Positions 48,841 through 60,479 of a DNA stretch of 64,000 nt are shown piece by piece (position 1 is the stretch's first letter; each line of letters begins with the position of its first letter). A program made the translations under genes and the position numbers. The stretch covers positions 15,707,213 to 15,771,212 of the forward strand of contig OZ038517.1 in the NCBI GenBank assembly GCA_964036315.1, given 5' to 3'. The notes under the pieces are model-generated. The model was not told the DNA's origin, did not search any database, and saw only the letters and a program-made list of their open reading frames with translations. Source of the stretch: Acanthosepion esculentum. Lineage: Eukaryota; Mollusca; Cephalopoda; Sepiida; Sepiidae.

Positions 48841-51800
48841 CAAAAAGACAGGATATTCCCGTAAGTCGTTTTCAAATTCGATTTTTGCTACGTTTAATGT
48901 AAATTTTGAAGCTCGGAGGAAATACATAGTGGTATCCATAAACAAAAGAGCGATAAAGTTTCAGTTCGATACTGCTTCAGATATCACTTTGATTTCACGT
49001 ACAACATGGGAGTCACTGGGAAAACCACCCCTGAAAGACACAACGCATGTTGCGTGTAGTGCTTCCGGGAATAAAATACCATTAAATGGGGAATTAATTT
49101 GTGATGTCTCTTTCAAAGACAAACATTTTTCAGGTGTGTGCTACATTACGGACTCTTCAAACTTGAATCTTCTTGGCCTTGATTTTATTGAGGAACTTGA
49201 CCTTTTCAAGCTTTCCTTGAACACCATTTTCAATACCTGCCAAGTTAATTCTGCAGCAGACACGGAAAAACATTTTAAGAGCATGCTGAAAGCTAAATTT
49301 AACAATGTTTTCCAAGAGGGTCTCGGATGTTGCACAAAAGTTAAAGCCACGTTAAAACTGAAATCCGACGCAAAACCAATTTTCAGACCCAAGCGTCCGG
49401 TACCATATGCAGGTTTAGCTACAGTGGAAGAGGGACTAAACCGCCTCCAACAAGCAGGAGTTATCCAGCCTACAAACTACTCATCCTGGGCAGCACCCAT
49501 TGTCATGGTGAAAAAGGCAAACGGCAAGGTACGTCTATGTGCAGATTTCTCCACAGGACTAAATGATGCACTGGATATACATCAGTATCCACTACCCGCA
49601 TCGGAAGACTTGTTCACAAAACTAAACGGTGGAACTTGTTTTGCAAAATTGGACCTTGCAGATGCATATTTTCAAATAGAAGTGGATGAAGATTCCAAAA
49701 GTCTTCTCACGATTAACACACACAAGGGTTTATTCCAATTTTGTCGCCTTCCATTTGGTGTCAAGTCAGCACCAGCAATTTTCCAGCAAACAATGGATAC
49801 AATGCTCACAGGATTACCTGGAGTTTCTGCCTACATTGATGACATCATTATTACAGGCACAACCCCAGAGGAACTGCTACATCACTTACCTTCTGTGCTG
49901 GATCGATTTCAACAATATGGATTTCGCTTAAGGTCAGACAAATGCAAATTTTTCCAAACTTCAGTTAAATACCTTGGATTTATATTTGACAAAAATGGCC
50001 GTAGACCGGATCCAGAAAATATCCATGCGATAAAGCAAATGGCAGCACCAACGGATGTATTGACTTTACGTTCTTTTCCGGCCTCGTAAGTCATTATAGT
50101 TCTTTTTTTCCAGAACTGCACAAGTTACGTGGACCTCTTAATAATCTTTTGCAAAAAGATACTAAATGGAACTGGTCAAATACATGTAAAGAATCGTTTG
50201 AGAAGATAAAATCCCTTCTCAGTTCGGACTTATTACTGACTCACTATGACCCATCCGTAGACATTACTGTGGTGTCTGATGTCTCAGATTACGGAGTCGG
50301 AGCTGTGATATCACACATTTTTCCTGACGGAAGCGAAAAAGCTATCGCGCACTCATCCAAGTCTTTGACACCCACCGAACGCAAATATAGTCAAATTGAG
50401 AAAGAAGCTCTGGCAATTATTTTCGCTGTGAAGAAATTTCACAAAATGTTATATGGTCGTCATTTTACCCTGATCACAGATCACAAGCCGTTGATCAGTA
50501 TATTTGGTTCCAAGAAAGGAATCCCTGTTTATACAGCTAACAGGTTGCAAAGATAGGCCACTATGATCCTGGACTACAATTTTTCAATAAAATACCAACC
50601 AGGCAGCAACATTGGTCAAGCAGATGCGTTGTCCAGACTCATCTCTTCGAATCAAAAAGTACCGGAGGACAGAGTCATCGCAGCTATATCAGTAGAACCT
50701 GAAGTTGTCTCGGGACTTGTTTCCACAGTTAGAGCACTACCTGTCACATCAGAGATGATTCAAGAAGCTACAGCCGCAGACCCAATACTGCAGAAAGTCC
50801 TACATTTTCACTCCACTAGCTGGCCAAATATATGCACTGACCAGAAACTTCAACCATTTTTTTCAGCGGAGATCATCCTTATCTGAAATCGATGGGATTC
50901 TACTTTTTGCTGAACGCGTTGTTGTTCCATTTGAACTTCAAAACTGAGTTCTCAAACAGTTTCACAATGGACATCAAGGGATTAATCGGATGAAAGCCTT
51001 AGCACGCGGATACGTGTACTGGCCAAACATGGACAAACAACTAGATGAACTTGTTAAGAGTTGTACCAAATGCCAACTGGTTGCAAAGTCTCCTCGGAAA
51101 ACAACACTGTATTCATGGCCTACTCCAGAATCTCCTTGGTCACGATTCCATATTGATTTTGCTGGACTAATAAATGGACAACATTACCTAATATTGGTGG
51201 ATGCTTACAGCAAATGGCCGGAGGTCTTTCACATGAATCACCCTACATTCACTGAAACTGTAAGAAAATTACAGGAGATCTTCAGCAGATTTGGTACTCC
51301 GGAAATCTTGGTTTCTGACAACGGTACGGCATTTACTTCAGCAGGATTTTCAGATTTCAGTAAAAAGAACAGTATTCAACACCTCAGATCACCACCCTTC
51401 CACCCACAATCAAATGGTCAAGCTGAACGCTTCGTCGACACGTTTAAGAGAGCACTCTTAAAATTAAAAGGGGAAGGATCTACACGAGAAATAATAGACA
51501 TATTTCTAAGTAGCTATAGAGCTACCCCAAATCCAAACTGTCCGAATGGAAAGTCACCTGCAGAAGCCTTGACGAATAGAAAAATACGGCTACCAATTGA
51601 TATTATTCGTCCATCGCCAAGCAATTCTCTCAAGAGAAATAAAACCATGGAAAGACAATTCAACCACCGCCATGGAGCAGTGTCATGTCAATTTCTACCT
51701 GGACAACCTGTGTGGGCAAAAGATTACCGCAATGGTAAAGAAAAATGGACCCAAGGTTACATAATACGCCGTTCTGGTAATGTAATCTATGATGTAGATG

Positions 51801-52093
51801 TACAATCCACTACTTGGGTCAGACATGCGAATCAGTTACGTCATTCATACCTCCCTGAAAGACAATCTAATGACACAGTCATTCCCTCAAACGTTTTACT
51901 GGACACATTTGAATTACCCCAAAGTGTTCAAACAAAATGTAGTAAAGAAAGTAAGTCTCAAAAGAAATTACCAACTAGAAGGACGCAGCGTAAGGGCAAA
52001 CCAACCTCATCCTTACAAGTAGATCCTCAGCAATCATCCTACGACTATCATACTTCAAAGGGAGGTGTTGGTAGGAAACATAAAGGGAGATAA
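48841..52093 (+). pseudogene. Gypsy pol: protease, RT, RNase H, integrase, broken
   Basis: Protease: FQFDTASDITLIS near 48,960, with DTAS where DTGS/DTGA is usual. RT (about 49,360-49,990): ends with LPFGVKSAPAIFQQ and the catalytic YIDDI block. Near 50,076 a one-base loss shifts the frame before LVSHYSSFFPELHKLRGPL. RNase H (about 50,150-50,640): VVSDVSDYGVGAVI, ERKYSQIEKEALAIIFAVKK, TDHKPL. A TAG at 50,554 replaces Trp before ATMILDYNF. A frameshift lies near 50,870. A TGA near 50,945 replaces a probable Arg before VLKQFHNGH. Integrase (about 50,960-51,900): HX3H...CTKC zinc site; catalytic residues in HIDFAG, VSDNG and NGQAERF (D, D, E) are intact. The frame stays open through the polypurine tract into the 3' LTR, ending at 52,093. 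Confidence 0.95.
52057..52065 (+). promoter_or_regulatory. Polypurine tract
   Basis: AAAGGGAGG lies immediately before the 3' LTR's TGTTGG, the expected position for plus-strand priming. Confidence 0.8.
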
Positions 52094-52134
52094 CTCCAAA
52101 GTATTGTAAGAGTTATCCGACTTGCTTTGGACAT

Positions 52135-52155
52135 CGTGACGTCAGACGTCACGTG
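52135..52155. promoter_or_regulatory. CRE palindrome and E-box in 3' LTR
   Basis: Same 19-bp palindrome and overlapping CACGTG as in the 5' LTR, perfectly conserved although other LTR positions have diverged. Confidence 0.6.
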
Positions 52156-52176
52156 TGGCAATACAGAGAGAGATCC

Positions 52177-52186
52177 AAGATGGCGG
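52177..52186 (+). promoter_or_regulatory. YY1-type motif in 3' LTR
   Basis: AAGATGGCGG, identical to the 5' LTR site. Confidence 0.5.
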
Positions 52187-52272
52187 ATTACACCGGGACA
52201 CGTGTGGCAACATCTCTCCATATTTCACTAATTCTTTTGTAGAGTAGTATTAACTCAGTTTATCTAGTAATT

Positions 52273-52278
52273 AATAAA
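52273..52278 (+). promoter_or_regulatory. Polyadenylation signal in 3' LTR
   Basis: AATAAA near the middle of the part of the LTR that is missing at the 5' end; it suggests the R region lies just downstream. Confidence 0.6.
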
Positions 52279-52363
52279 ATGCTGTAAACCAAAAAAGTTC
52301 TTGGTAATTATTTCCAATCAACAAAGGCATTTCTCGGTCCTCAGAACTCACGCAAACATAACA

Positions 52364-52371
52364 TATATATG

Positions 52372-52440
<69 letters not shown>

Positions 52441-52450
52441 TTAGTGGTCA

Positions 52451-52495
<45 letters not shown>

Positions 52496-52505
52496 AATAT
52501 ATCTA

Positions 52506-52575
<70 letters not shown>
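52364..52575. repeat. (AT)n/(GATA)n/(CT)n compound microsatellite
   Basis: Right half of the compound block split by the Gypsy insertion; contains TTAGTGGTCAATATG and GTAAATATATCTATC as on the left side. Confidence 0.95.
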
Positions 52576-52578
<3 letters not shown>

Positions 52579-53220
52579 TCCTAAGAGGATAAAATCCAGG
52601 TAAAACTCAATGTCCAGGACAGAGTAAGAATATAATATAAAAGGCTCAAACACTAATATTCCATGGTTATAATTTATTACATTGGAATCGTAATCACGAT
52701 CCAATTCATGAGACCTACAAATTCAAAAAGAAATTGGAAAATATAACTCTGGGTATAAAAAACAAAATTTTAGTGAGAGTGTATTTGTGGGAGTGGGAAA
52801 CAAGTGTGAGAGGGAAATGTATGAAAGCTCTAGAGAGAGGTGTAATAGAAGAAAGAAGAACAGGAATGCCTAAAGTTGACGGTGGGGATTAAAATTTAAC
52901 AGAGAGAAGTTTTAAAGAGAGGAGTTAAATAACGGTTTAAATGAGTGAGATACAGATAAATTTGAATTATTTTTCGATGCATAATTCGCTACCGATTCGC
53001 TGGCCTAAAATTAAAATTAAAAAACAGACACCAGAGTAAAGGTAAAATAAATTTCGACGTTCAATAATCCAAGTTTGTCATAGAATATAAAAATATTAGA
53101 AATGTTCCACTGAAAGAGAGCTCGATACGACGTGAATTCCTCTTCATATCGATCTCTTTAATCGTCAGCTGAAATAGCCTATTCCCCATATGAGATAAAA
53201 TGAATTTTTCTGATTATTCA

Positions 53221-53221
<1 letters not shown>
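52576..53221. other. No gene recognised
   Basis: AT-rich unique sequence with no credible coding frame and no internal repeats seen. Confidence 0.5.

Positions 53222-53301
<80 letters not shown>
53222..53301. repeat. (CA)n(AT)n microsatellite
   Basis: Tail-side simple repeat of the minus-strand SINE that follows. Confidence 0.97.
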
Positions 53302-53520
53302 GACATTTTTATGTTTAACATTCTTTTTATAGATACAAATATTTAAGTAAATGCTCTGTTTATAATAAACAGTATTAAATAACATTTACAGGCCTGAATG
53401 TCAGAGAAATTTTCATAGAAAATATGCGTCCTCCGAAAGGATTCGAACCTGTATCCTATACGGAACCGTCATATAGCCTGACGTGCCTTTTAACCGATTC
53501 GGCCACAGATTTATTTTGGT
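53302..53520 (-). mobile_element. tRNA-derived SINE, family B, full length (minus)
   Basis: Reverse complement of the 44.9-kb element. The plus strand shows TTTATAGATACAAATATTTA, GTTTATAATAAACAGTATTA, GGCCTGAATGTCAGAGAAAT, GATTCGAACCTGTATCCTAT (B box) and TTTTAACCGATTCGGCCACA (A box). Confidence 0.92.
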
Positions 53521-53756
53521 CTGGGAAGGTAATGATAGCTATTTTTTCCTCCAAGCAAAGTTTGCAAGTTTTTCATTGGTTGTTGTAGGCTGATGATCTT
53601 TTCCTTATTTTCCAAGATATTTTAAAAACAAGCAAAATAATTTAACCGAAATAAACAAATAAACGACTTCCGGTAAAATAACCGCTAAAATAGACTACCC
53701 ACAATGCACCACTGACCCGTATATATAAATAGCTGAGAAAAATAACAGCATTCGTG
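53521..53756. other. No feature recognised
   Basis: Short unique segment. Confidence 0.4.
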
Positions 53757-53819
53757 GCCTGACGATTGCATCTAGCATGAAACAGACTGTCGTCTCTAAA
53801 GTGTTGACTTCTATGTTCA

Positions 53820-53880
<61 letters not shown>
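53757..53880. repeat. Dispersed repeat related to the palindrome arm, plus (AT)n
   Basis: GGCCTGACGATTGCATCTAG and CATGAAACAGACTGTCGTCT match the palindrome right arm at 24,014-24,073. An (AT)n tract of about 58 bp follows at 53,822. Confidence 0.85.
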
Positions 53881-53882
<2 letters not shown>

Positions 53883-55136
53883 CACTCGACCCTTCAACCC
53901 CTCAACCTCCGGAGTCTTCCTCTTTGGGTTGAGGCGCCCACTCGGTCTGAACCGAACTCACGGGTAGCTGGCCGCACGTTCCTCGAGTACCCGTAGATTC
54001 TTCGACCGGTCACTGGCCAAGTTCCGCCTGCTGCCCACGCTGTGTTAGTTTTTAGATCCAGTAAGCAGGGTGTTGTCCATACGTCCACGGTCAATTGGGG
54101 ATGTAGGCACGGCTGTGAGGGTGGGCGACAGGAAAGTTAGAATGTGGCAAAACAAGGAAACAACATCTGCAGAAGCCGAATAACAATGGGTAAAATATTG
54201 ATGTCTTTTATATAAGAAAACAAAAACAGTAGAAAAAGTTTACAGCAATCATCATAAGAACAGAGGACTACTCCTCTACCAATTTTCCAACAGAGAAAAG
54301 TGTATGTGTGTGATTAACTCGTTCCGAATCAACTTGGGAGGATATGTGACTCGTAATTCCAGCCTTACGTGGAAGTGTAGCCTTTCAGTTGGTTGTTGTA
54401 AGTGACAAACTTTAAGTTTCAGCGACTTTTCAATTCGACTGCTACAACGACGACGATGTTTCTTGAAGTCCTTATCTCTGACTCGCCACTGGACAAACTT
54501 CCTGCAACGACAGTCTCTCTCTCCCAACGTCACTCTCCAACCTGACTCACGTCCAACGCCTAAGTCTGCTTCACCGACTGCCATATTAGCAAAATCTCGA
54601 GATAATATAGCAACCGAAGGTTATAAGCCAGGTTGTTCACGCGCTTAACACAAGTGTCGCCATCATCACGTGTATTCGCAAAGTTTAAATTCAGATCTGT
54701 TTCAAATCTCTTAGTGAATAAAATGAATTAGTTCAATGTTCATTTTAATTGTCTTTTCGATGACCAAATTCAGCGGATACAACTTATGTTTAGATCAGAT
54801 TTCGCTAACGGTAAACATACACTGATCCCTGGTCCAATTTACTGCAATATGTTTTTATCAAAAATATTATTTTCGCCTATTTCTATTTTCTTTTAATGAC
54901 CCAAATTAAACATCGCCTCCTGCCCTTTGCATTTGTTTATAAACAAGTCTTCGCGAACCCGATTTGAAATCCATCTGCCTTCTTAGGTTTCGTATATCAT
55001 TGTTCTAGATTCTTTTCTATTAATAGCGCTGACACAGTTTGTAACTTCACGAAAAATCGTGTTTTCCATTTTCAATCAATAAACGTTATATTTGCGTGTG
55101 TGTATTCATGTGGCGTGTGCGTCAACCTCTCTCTGT

Positions 55137-55139
<3 letters not shown>
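53881..55139. other. Unexplained, more GC-balanced segment, no gene supported
   Basis: Bounded by (AT)n on both sides. The part at 53,881-54,650 has less AT than its surroundings and contains minus-strand frames of 66 and 102 codons without recognised domains. A possible LTR-like piece (TGTGGCAAAAC at 54,142 to CGCTTAACA at 54,651) has no matching target duplication and its TATATAA box is badly placed. The rest (54,652-55,139) is AT-rich and unremarkable. Confidence 0.4.

Positions 55140-55217
<78 letters not shown>
55140..55217. repeat. (AT)n microsatellite
   Basis: About 78 bp of uninterrupted AT. Confidence 0.97.
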
Positions 55218-55219
<2 letters not shown>

Positions 55220-55489
55220 GGTGTAACACCAAAATTGCCCAATTGCTAGATTAAGATTTGAACCGTTGTATCCTAGAAATGATTAAAGATATCTTAATGG
55301 AATTCTCCGAGGTTTTTATAACAGTATTATATTACTCCCCAAGCTTAGAAGAATCGTGATGAAATTAATCATAAACGAAAATGACATATTCATCATTAAT
55401 TAATCATGGATTGGAAGCTCATGAAGGATTGAAATAAGGTTCATATATATATATATCATTCCAGCATCATTTTCCAACTTATTCAAGAT
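55218..55489. other. No feature recognised
   Basis: Unique AT-rich sequence with a short (AT)n patch at 55,444-55,456. Confidence 0.4.
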
Positions 55490-55624
55490 GATCTTCGCCG
55501 TCTCTATCCCTCTATCTTTCTGTCCTCGAGTAACAAGGTGCGCCACACAGGTTTTACGTACGATTTCATATTTAAGCCTATTTTTTCACTGTTCTTTGGA
55601 CTCACGTGCCAGAGGTTTTATGGA

Positions 55625-58190
55625 TTCACGATGTCCATACCACCATTCTTACCACGGCTAGCAACGTGAGAAACATCACCCGTTTAACCCAGGAGAACGG
55701 GAGCGACACATTGTCACAGGCGAATGCTAGAACAAAAGACACAAGCCGATCGGGAGCAGTACGAGCCGTCAACTCGCCGACATAATCCCAGAAAGGGTGC
55801 ACCTGAGGACAATAGTAGAAGGCGTGCGAAGCCGTTTCTTCTAAACCAAGGTCACACCGATGACAGTCGGGCAAATCCGGCCAGTCCCATCTGAAGGTTA
55901 CGTCATTTAGAGGTAGCACATTACGAATCACTCGCCAGGTAAACGAAAACTCAGACCAGAAAGAGCGTAATTTTGATGCCGACAAGCCGATCCCGCGACA
56001 AAGGCAGTCCGTCGCGAACGCCTACACTTAATCACGATACAGTAGCCTACGTGACCGTGAAAGGTCACTGGACCGAGGAAGAGCCCGACACTCTCGCAAG
56101 AATTTCGATTCATTACGAGGCGCTCAGCCTCTGAAACGGAGAGTGCCATAGCAATGATAGGGAAGGCGTCGCTAACACTCCCTTTCAAAATCGAATTTTC
56201 CGTCAACGCGCGGCGTAGAAATACCAACCTTGAACCGTGCCGATGGCACAAGTGCGGCATTCTCAGCCGCCATGACACGGACGTTGGGCAACAGTCTCTC
56301 TACAGAGCAGATGCTTGCGACCACCCCACAAGAAGGAGGCCAACAAACGATCGAGCGCTTTCTTTCTGTTCTTGCAGAGAAGAAGTACAGCCAATCGATA
56401 CAGGATAATCAGAATGACATAAGTGGCACACGCCTCCGCCTTATCCTTTACGGACAACCGTTGTCGAAGCCAAGTCGGAACCGCCGCTTCGACCTTTGAC
56501 TGTACTTCGGGTCAATTCTTCTTCAGCTGGAGACCAGGCAAGAACGACACTCTAAGAATGCGGACGGGTCCGTCTGTCCAACTAAAAGTCCCCGAAAGTG
56601 CGACCCCCTTCTAGGAACCTAACCGCAAGCCAGATGACTTGTCACGTTCTCGTACAGCTCAAGCGCCTTCTTTACTGCCTCAATGTCGTCGGCGTACACG
56701 GAAACCATGGCTCGACCTCCAGGGACGGCGATTCCGCGTAGGGCCGGACTGCACGCCCTGTCCCTTAGCCGGCGAAGGAGTGGATCCAACGCTAAAGCGT
56801 AAAGTAAGGGCGACAGTGGACAACCCTGACAAATCGACCAAGACAGCGCAAAAGAGCTCGATCGCTTCCCGTTTGCCTGTACCACAGCACTAGGGGAGCG
56901 AGGCTGATTCACTTGCAGAAGTCGGTTTGAATCCGGCGGCCCGCAGGACAGCCGTCGGGTACCGATGATTGACCCTTTTAACTCTGTGTTTAGCCCTATA
57001 ATCATCTAATTCCCGTCCAGCACCCTTGTCCCTTTTCAACAGCGTGATCACTCGCCTGGAGATCCGATCTGGAATGGGACCCTGCCGAAGCCAATTGTTG
57101 AACACCACTGACAAAATCGGAACAAAGATGTGCGACAGTCTCAAGTACAATTCGTAGGGCAGACCATCAAGTCCTGGAGATTTGCCACTGCCGACCTTCT
57201 TCAATGCCAAGTGAACTTCGCTCTCTGTGATGTCATTAGACGTTTGACCTATGTCTAATTACCTGATCCTGGTAGTGCTTGCTAGCCTCACGCTCCAGGG
57301 CCTGTTTAGCTAGTGCTACCTCTAGGGAATCCCCCAGGCCTCCGCCCAGGACAGACTATCCTCCAGAGTCTTCACCATTTTAGCCTTGTCTAAGGCGAGT
57401 CGTTGGCTATATTCAGTGGTGAAGGACCCAATCCTATCCTCAAGCTTCTCCCACCACTTATTTTCAATAACCGCCCCCACTTGTTCCCGCTGCGTTAATC
57501 TAGTCAGCTGCTGCCGAAAGTCCCGCGAGTCCAGTAAAGACAGATTGAATTTCCAGTGTCGAGCGATTCTAGACTTAGCGCCCAACACCATCCGGGCACA
57601 GACGAGTCTATGGTCTGAATAGTCCAAACGGTGGAACGTGGGACAGTATAGCAAATCTAGATCGACCCTTCTAATTAATATTCTATCCAGGTAGCTGGTT
57701 ACCCAGAGAGACAGCCACTTAAGAGCCCACGTCCACATCTCCCGCCTCTGATGATCGATCCGGTATCTATCAACGACCTCCTGTTAGCCCCCTGTCTAAC
57801 TTGGGGTCTAGGATGGCATTCATGTCCCCCATTACGACTAAGCGTGGCGAATCAACCAGGAACGTCCACAAATAATGGAAAAGTCGACACGCTTCCCCTG
57901 GTGGTTAAGCGCTTAAATCGCAACGATCCAAAACGACCTACTCCTCACGGCAATATCCACCCTCGCATCCAAAGAACGTTTAACTAACAAAGGAAACACC
58001 TCTGGCCAGCTGGTCTCCGTATGCAGAATAACCAACAAAGTCGCTAGATCATCAACGTCGCAAACAAAGTGTCTCCTGGATCGCAGATACATCTACGCCA
58101 AAGGACAAGAGATCACGAAGAAAATCGGCAGCCTTACTCCGGTCTCTCAAGAGCCCCACATTCAAGCTAGCTAGCTAGCTTGATAGACAT
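55625..58190 (-). pseudogene. L1/Tx1-like ORF2 (APE, RT, zinc knuckle), multiply frameshifted
   Basis: The probable ATG is at 58,190. Endonuclease: LNVGLLRDRSKAADFLRDLL with DVSAIQET; VVMGDMNAILDP near 57,820; and LDYSDHRLVCARM near 57,620, the conserved APE Asp-His pair. Linker: HWKFNLSLLDSRDF...WWEKLEDRI. RT: GSGKSPGLDGLPYELYLRL near 57,190; after a frameshift, SICQGCPLSPLLYALALDPL near 56,850; catalytic YADD in SVYADDIEAV near 56,685. C-terminus: CHRCDLGLEETASHAFYYC (CX2C...HX4C) near 55,850, then VVRMVVWTS. An extra TAGC copy in the run at 58,168-58,179 shifts the frame just after the start. Other frameshifts lie near 57,310, 56,990 and 56,600. Catalytic motifs are intact but the frame is not. 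Confidence 0.88.
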
Positions 58191-58339
58191 CTTTTAAAGC
58201 CTAGTTTCCTTAAACACAGACTGGAGGGAAATCTGCAGTGGTCAAGAGCCCAACGGATTTTCAGCCTCTCGGTGTCGATATCGGACGTAATTCGTCATTC
58301 TGAGACAATGCCGGCGACGTCTGTGAGGAACGTTAATTT

Positions 58340-59916
58340 TAATGCCTTATATAAGAAGGGGAAGGTAAAACCGGGACACTGCCATAGCTATACCGAGCAA
58401 GGCTTTTGAGCTCCGGAGACTCAATTTGGGTCCCCCGGAGATTTAGGAAGGCATCTTTGGCGCCCGCCGACTGGTTGCAAATATTAAACCGGTATTCATA
58501 ATGAGTCATCGCACCGAGGACACCAGGAAAATTCCTTGGATCCTCCGTTGACATCCTCTCGAGGGCCTCCTGGTCCATAATACAAATTTTCTCCCTTTTG
58601 GGGAAACGTTTTTCTTTTTTCTCTCTTGAGAAGTTGTCGGGGAGAAAGAAGGGAAAGGCGAAGCCCTAGAAGTGAAGGAAGCGAGACTCCTGGTCTTACC
58701 TTGAGCGGTTTCTTTTTCGCTTCTCGCTGGCGAAGCAGGCGCGGATTGGGCTCTAGAGGCTACCAGAGCCTTCTCCGCCTTACTTCGACCAGCTTTTTAT
58801 TTCAGATCCTCTCCGTCCTCTTCATCTCTCCCCCTTTTTCCGCGACGAGGAACGAGGTGGGAGCATTTCCTCCACCCTCAGTTGTGGTAGATCTATCTCC
58901 ACCTGCTCGGGCTGCTGGTTTTACCTTCCGGCTGTTGTAGCTCTGACAGCTGCTGCTGCTTATGTTGTTGCTGCCTCAGCTGTTTTGACTTTCGCTGGTG
59001 CAGCTTGTGTTGTCGCTGCCGTTTTTCTTGCTGCTGCTGATGGTGATAATGAAGACGCTGCGGCTCAGGCTGCTGCTGCAGTTGCTAATATTGCTGCTGC
59101 TTTGATCGCTGTTGTTGATGTTTGGCCGCTTCTTTTCCTGGTACATCAGTACCTCTGGGGGCCTTCTTAGGTGCTTCCACTTTGGGCTGCTCTGGTGTTG
59201 GTTGCGGTGTTAGTGCCAGATTCATAGTCTGACACATCTTTGCTAAATGTCCGGCAGCACCACAAGCCCAACAGTTAGGGCGGCGGCCCTTGACGACCAC
59301 AAAGATGTTACGGCCGCTGCAAGTTATAATATCAGGAACCTCATTAAATTTGGGTCGGTTCAATGTCACTAGGACTTCAAAATTACTGGTGGCAATGTCT
59401 GACTTCCCTTTTATTGAGGATACCCGCTCTGCTGGTCCGAAAAGAAGACCTACAAATGGTCCTCAGTAATATACATTTATGTAAAGTTATGCGGGTTTTC
59501 TGCGTGTCCATGTATTCCGTTTGGAGCCTCAGCGTATTAGTGATGAGGATACTCCAGGCTAATCTCTTAACCGCCTAATCCGTTGCCAGCAGAATGTCCC
59601 ACATAGCGTTGGATCTCCTGGCCAACATTTTGGCCCCTATATTCAAGGCCTTTAGAGCATCTTTCATTGTCTCCCTTCTGACAGCCATAATTTTTCTGGA
59701 GTTGACGTCGGCCGTTAACAGGGAGATTGTTCTCGCTGTCACTGCCTCCATGACCGAAGGCAAGAGCAAAAGTTCATTGCCACAGATGGAATCCTTTTAT
59801 TCATCTCTTAGACCCATGTAGTATTCTGGGCCTTTTTATTTGGGTCTATCTACCACCCATGCCGATGTCGATGGCTGGGCTGGCATTGGTTCATTTTGCT
59901 GGGAAGACTCGGTCAT
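58340..59916 (-). pseudogene. L1/Tx1-like ORF1 (CCHC, Gln-rich), broken
   Basis: The probable start is the ATG at 59,916 (MTESSQQNEPMPAQPSTSAW). Two TAA codons follow within 50 residues, then LLTADVNSRKIMAVRRETMK and, past another stop at 59,575, RLQTEYMDTQKTRITLH. A frameshifted middle leads to FNEVPDIITCSGRNIFVVVK and GRRPNCWACGAAGHLAKMC, a CX2CX4HX4C knuckle expected to bind the element's RNA. After it comes a Pro- and Gln-rich stretch. One CAG there reads TAG (near 59,085), ending the frame before more Gln/His-rich text. A further frame (58,339-58,578, starting MDQEALERMSTEDPRNFPGV) may be the C-terminus; this is the least certain part. Plus-strand Ala-rich frames here are antisense artefacts of CAG runs. 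Confidence 0.8.
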
Positions 59917-60479
59917 TATGGTGCTAGCCTCACCACAGCAGATAAAACACAAAAGTTCAAAAACTGACGTGTAACAATGTAGTACAAAAAAGAATTGGGC
60001 AAACAATGGAACAGTGAAAAAACGTAAAAGAAATGCAGAAATCACAATCTCCTTCAAACAAATCAAACGACCAAATCACAATAAGAATCAGTCAGTATTA
60101 GAATCACCTCTAATCCTCCAATACCGTTAGGAATGGGTATATATTTTGTATTTTTAATAGAAAATTGTGGCACAAGGCCGAAGGGAAATTGGGGAAAAGG
60201 CTTGTCTTCACTGACTACCCTAGTCCTAATGACGACCCATTCTTTCAATAGAATATACTCATTCACTACAAGAACTTGTCCATCTCCTCCCAATCCAACA
60301 TACACCACAATACCACATATACACCAGGGACGTACAAAATAGCCAATAATATAAAAATTCAATAAATGCTCAAAATGTCTGGGTTGTTTTACAACAATAT
60401 ATAAATATTTACATGATGCATGCAATGACGGAAGAAAGAATGAACTCAAAAAGAAATTAAGAATGAAACAAAATATTCA
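59917..60479 (-). promoter_or_regulatory. LINE leader between monomers and ORF1
   Basis: About 560 bp of AT-rich sequence between the tandem monomers and the ORF1 start. No credible protein. By position it is the 5' UTR proper; no promoter motif is certain. Confidence 0.5.

Larger units (their letters stand above)
47734..52363 (+). mobile_element. Gypsy LTR retrotransposon (K02A2.6/Mag-like), defective
   Basis: The order is partial 5' LTR, gag, protease, RT, RNase H, integrase, polypurine tract, 3' LTR. The 3' LTR (52,066-52,363, about 298 bp) has TG...CA ends. The 5' LTR retains only its first 184 bp. TATAT flanks both ends, but they lie in an (AT)n tract, so it is weak as a target duplication. 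Domain order (RT-RNaseH before integrase) places it in Gypsy/Ty3. I count about seven frameshifts or stops. Confidence 0.95.
52066..52363 (+). repeat. Gypsy 3' LTR, apparently complete
   Basis: Starts TGTTGGTAGGAAACATAAAG and ends CGCAAACATAACA. It carries the CRE palindrome (52,135-52,153), E-box (52,150-52,155), YY1-like motif (52,177-52,186) and an AATAAA signal (52,273-52,278). It is about 298 bp versus 184 bp kept at the 5' end. Confidence 0.92.

Noticed and set aside
54142..54651. LTR with TG...CA ends
   Set aside because: No target duplication, the TATATAA box is too close to the presumed 3' end, and no AATAAA signal is placed correctly.
58626..59170. Plus-strand Ala-rich and other frames over the LINE ORF1
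   Set aside because: They are antisense shadows of the Gln-rich coding strand of the minus-strand LINE.
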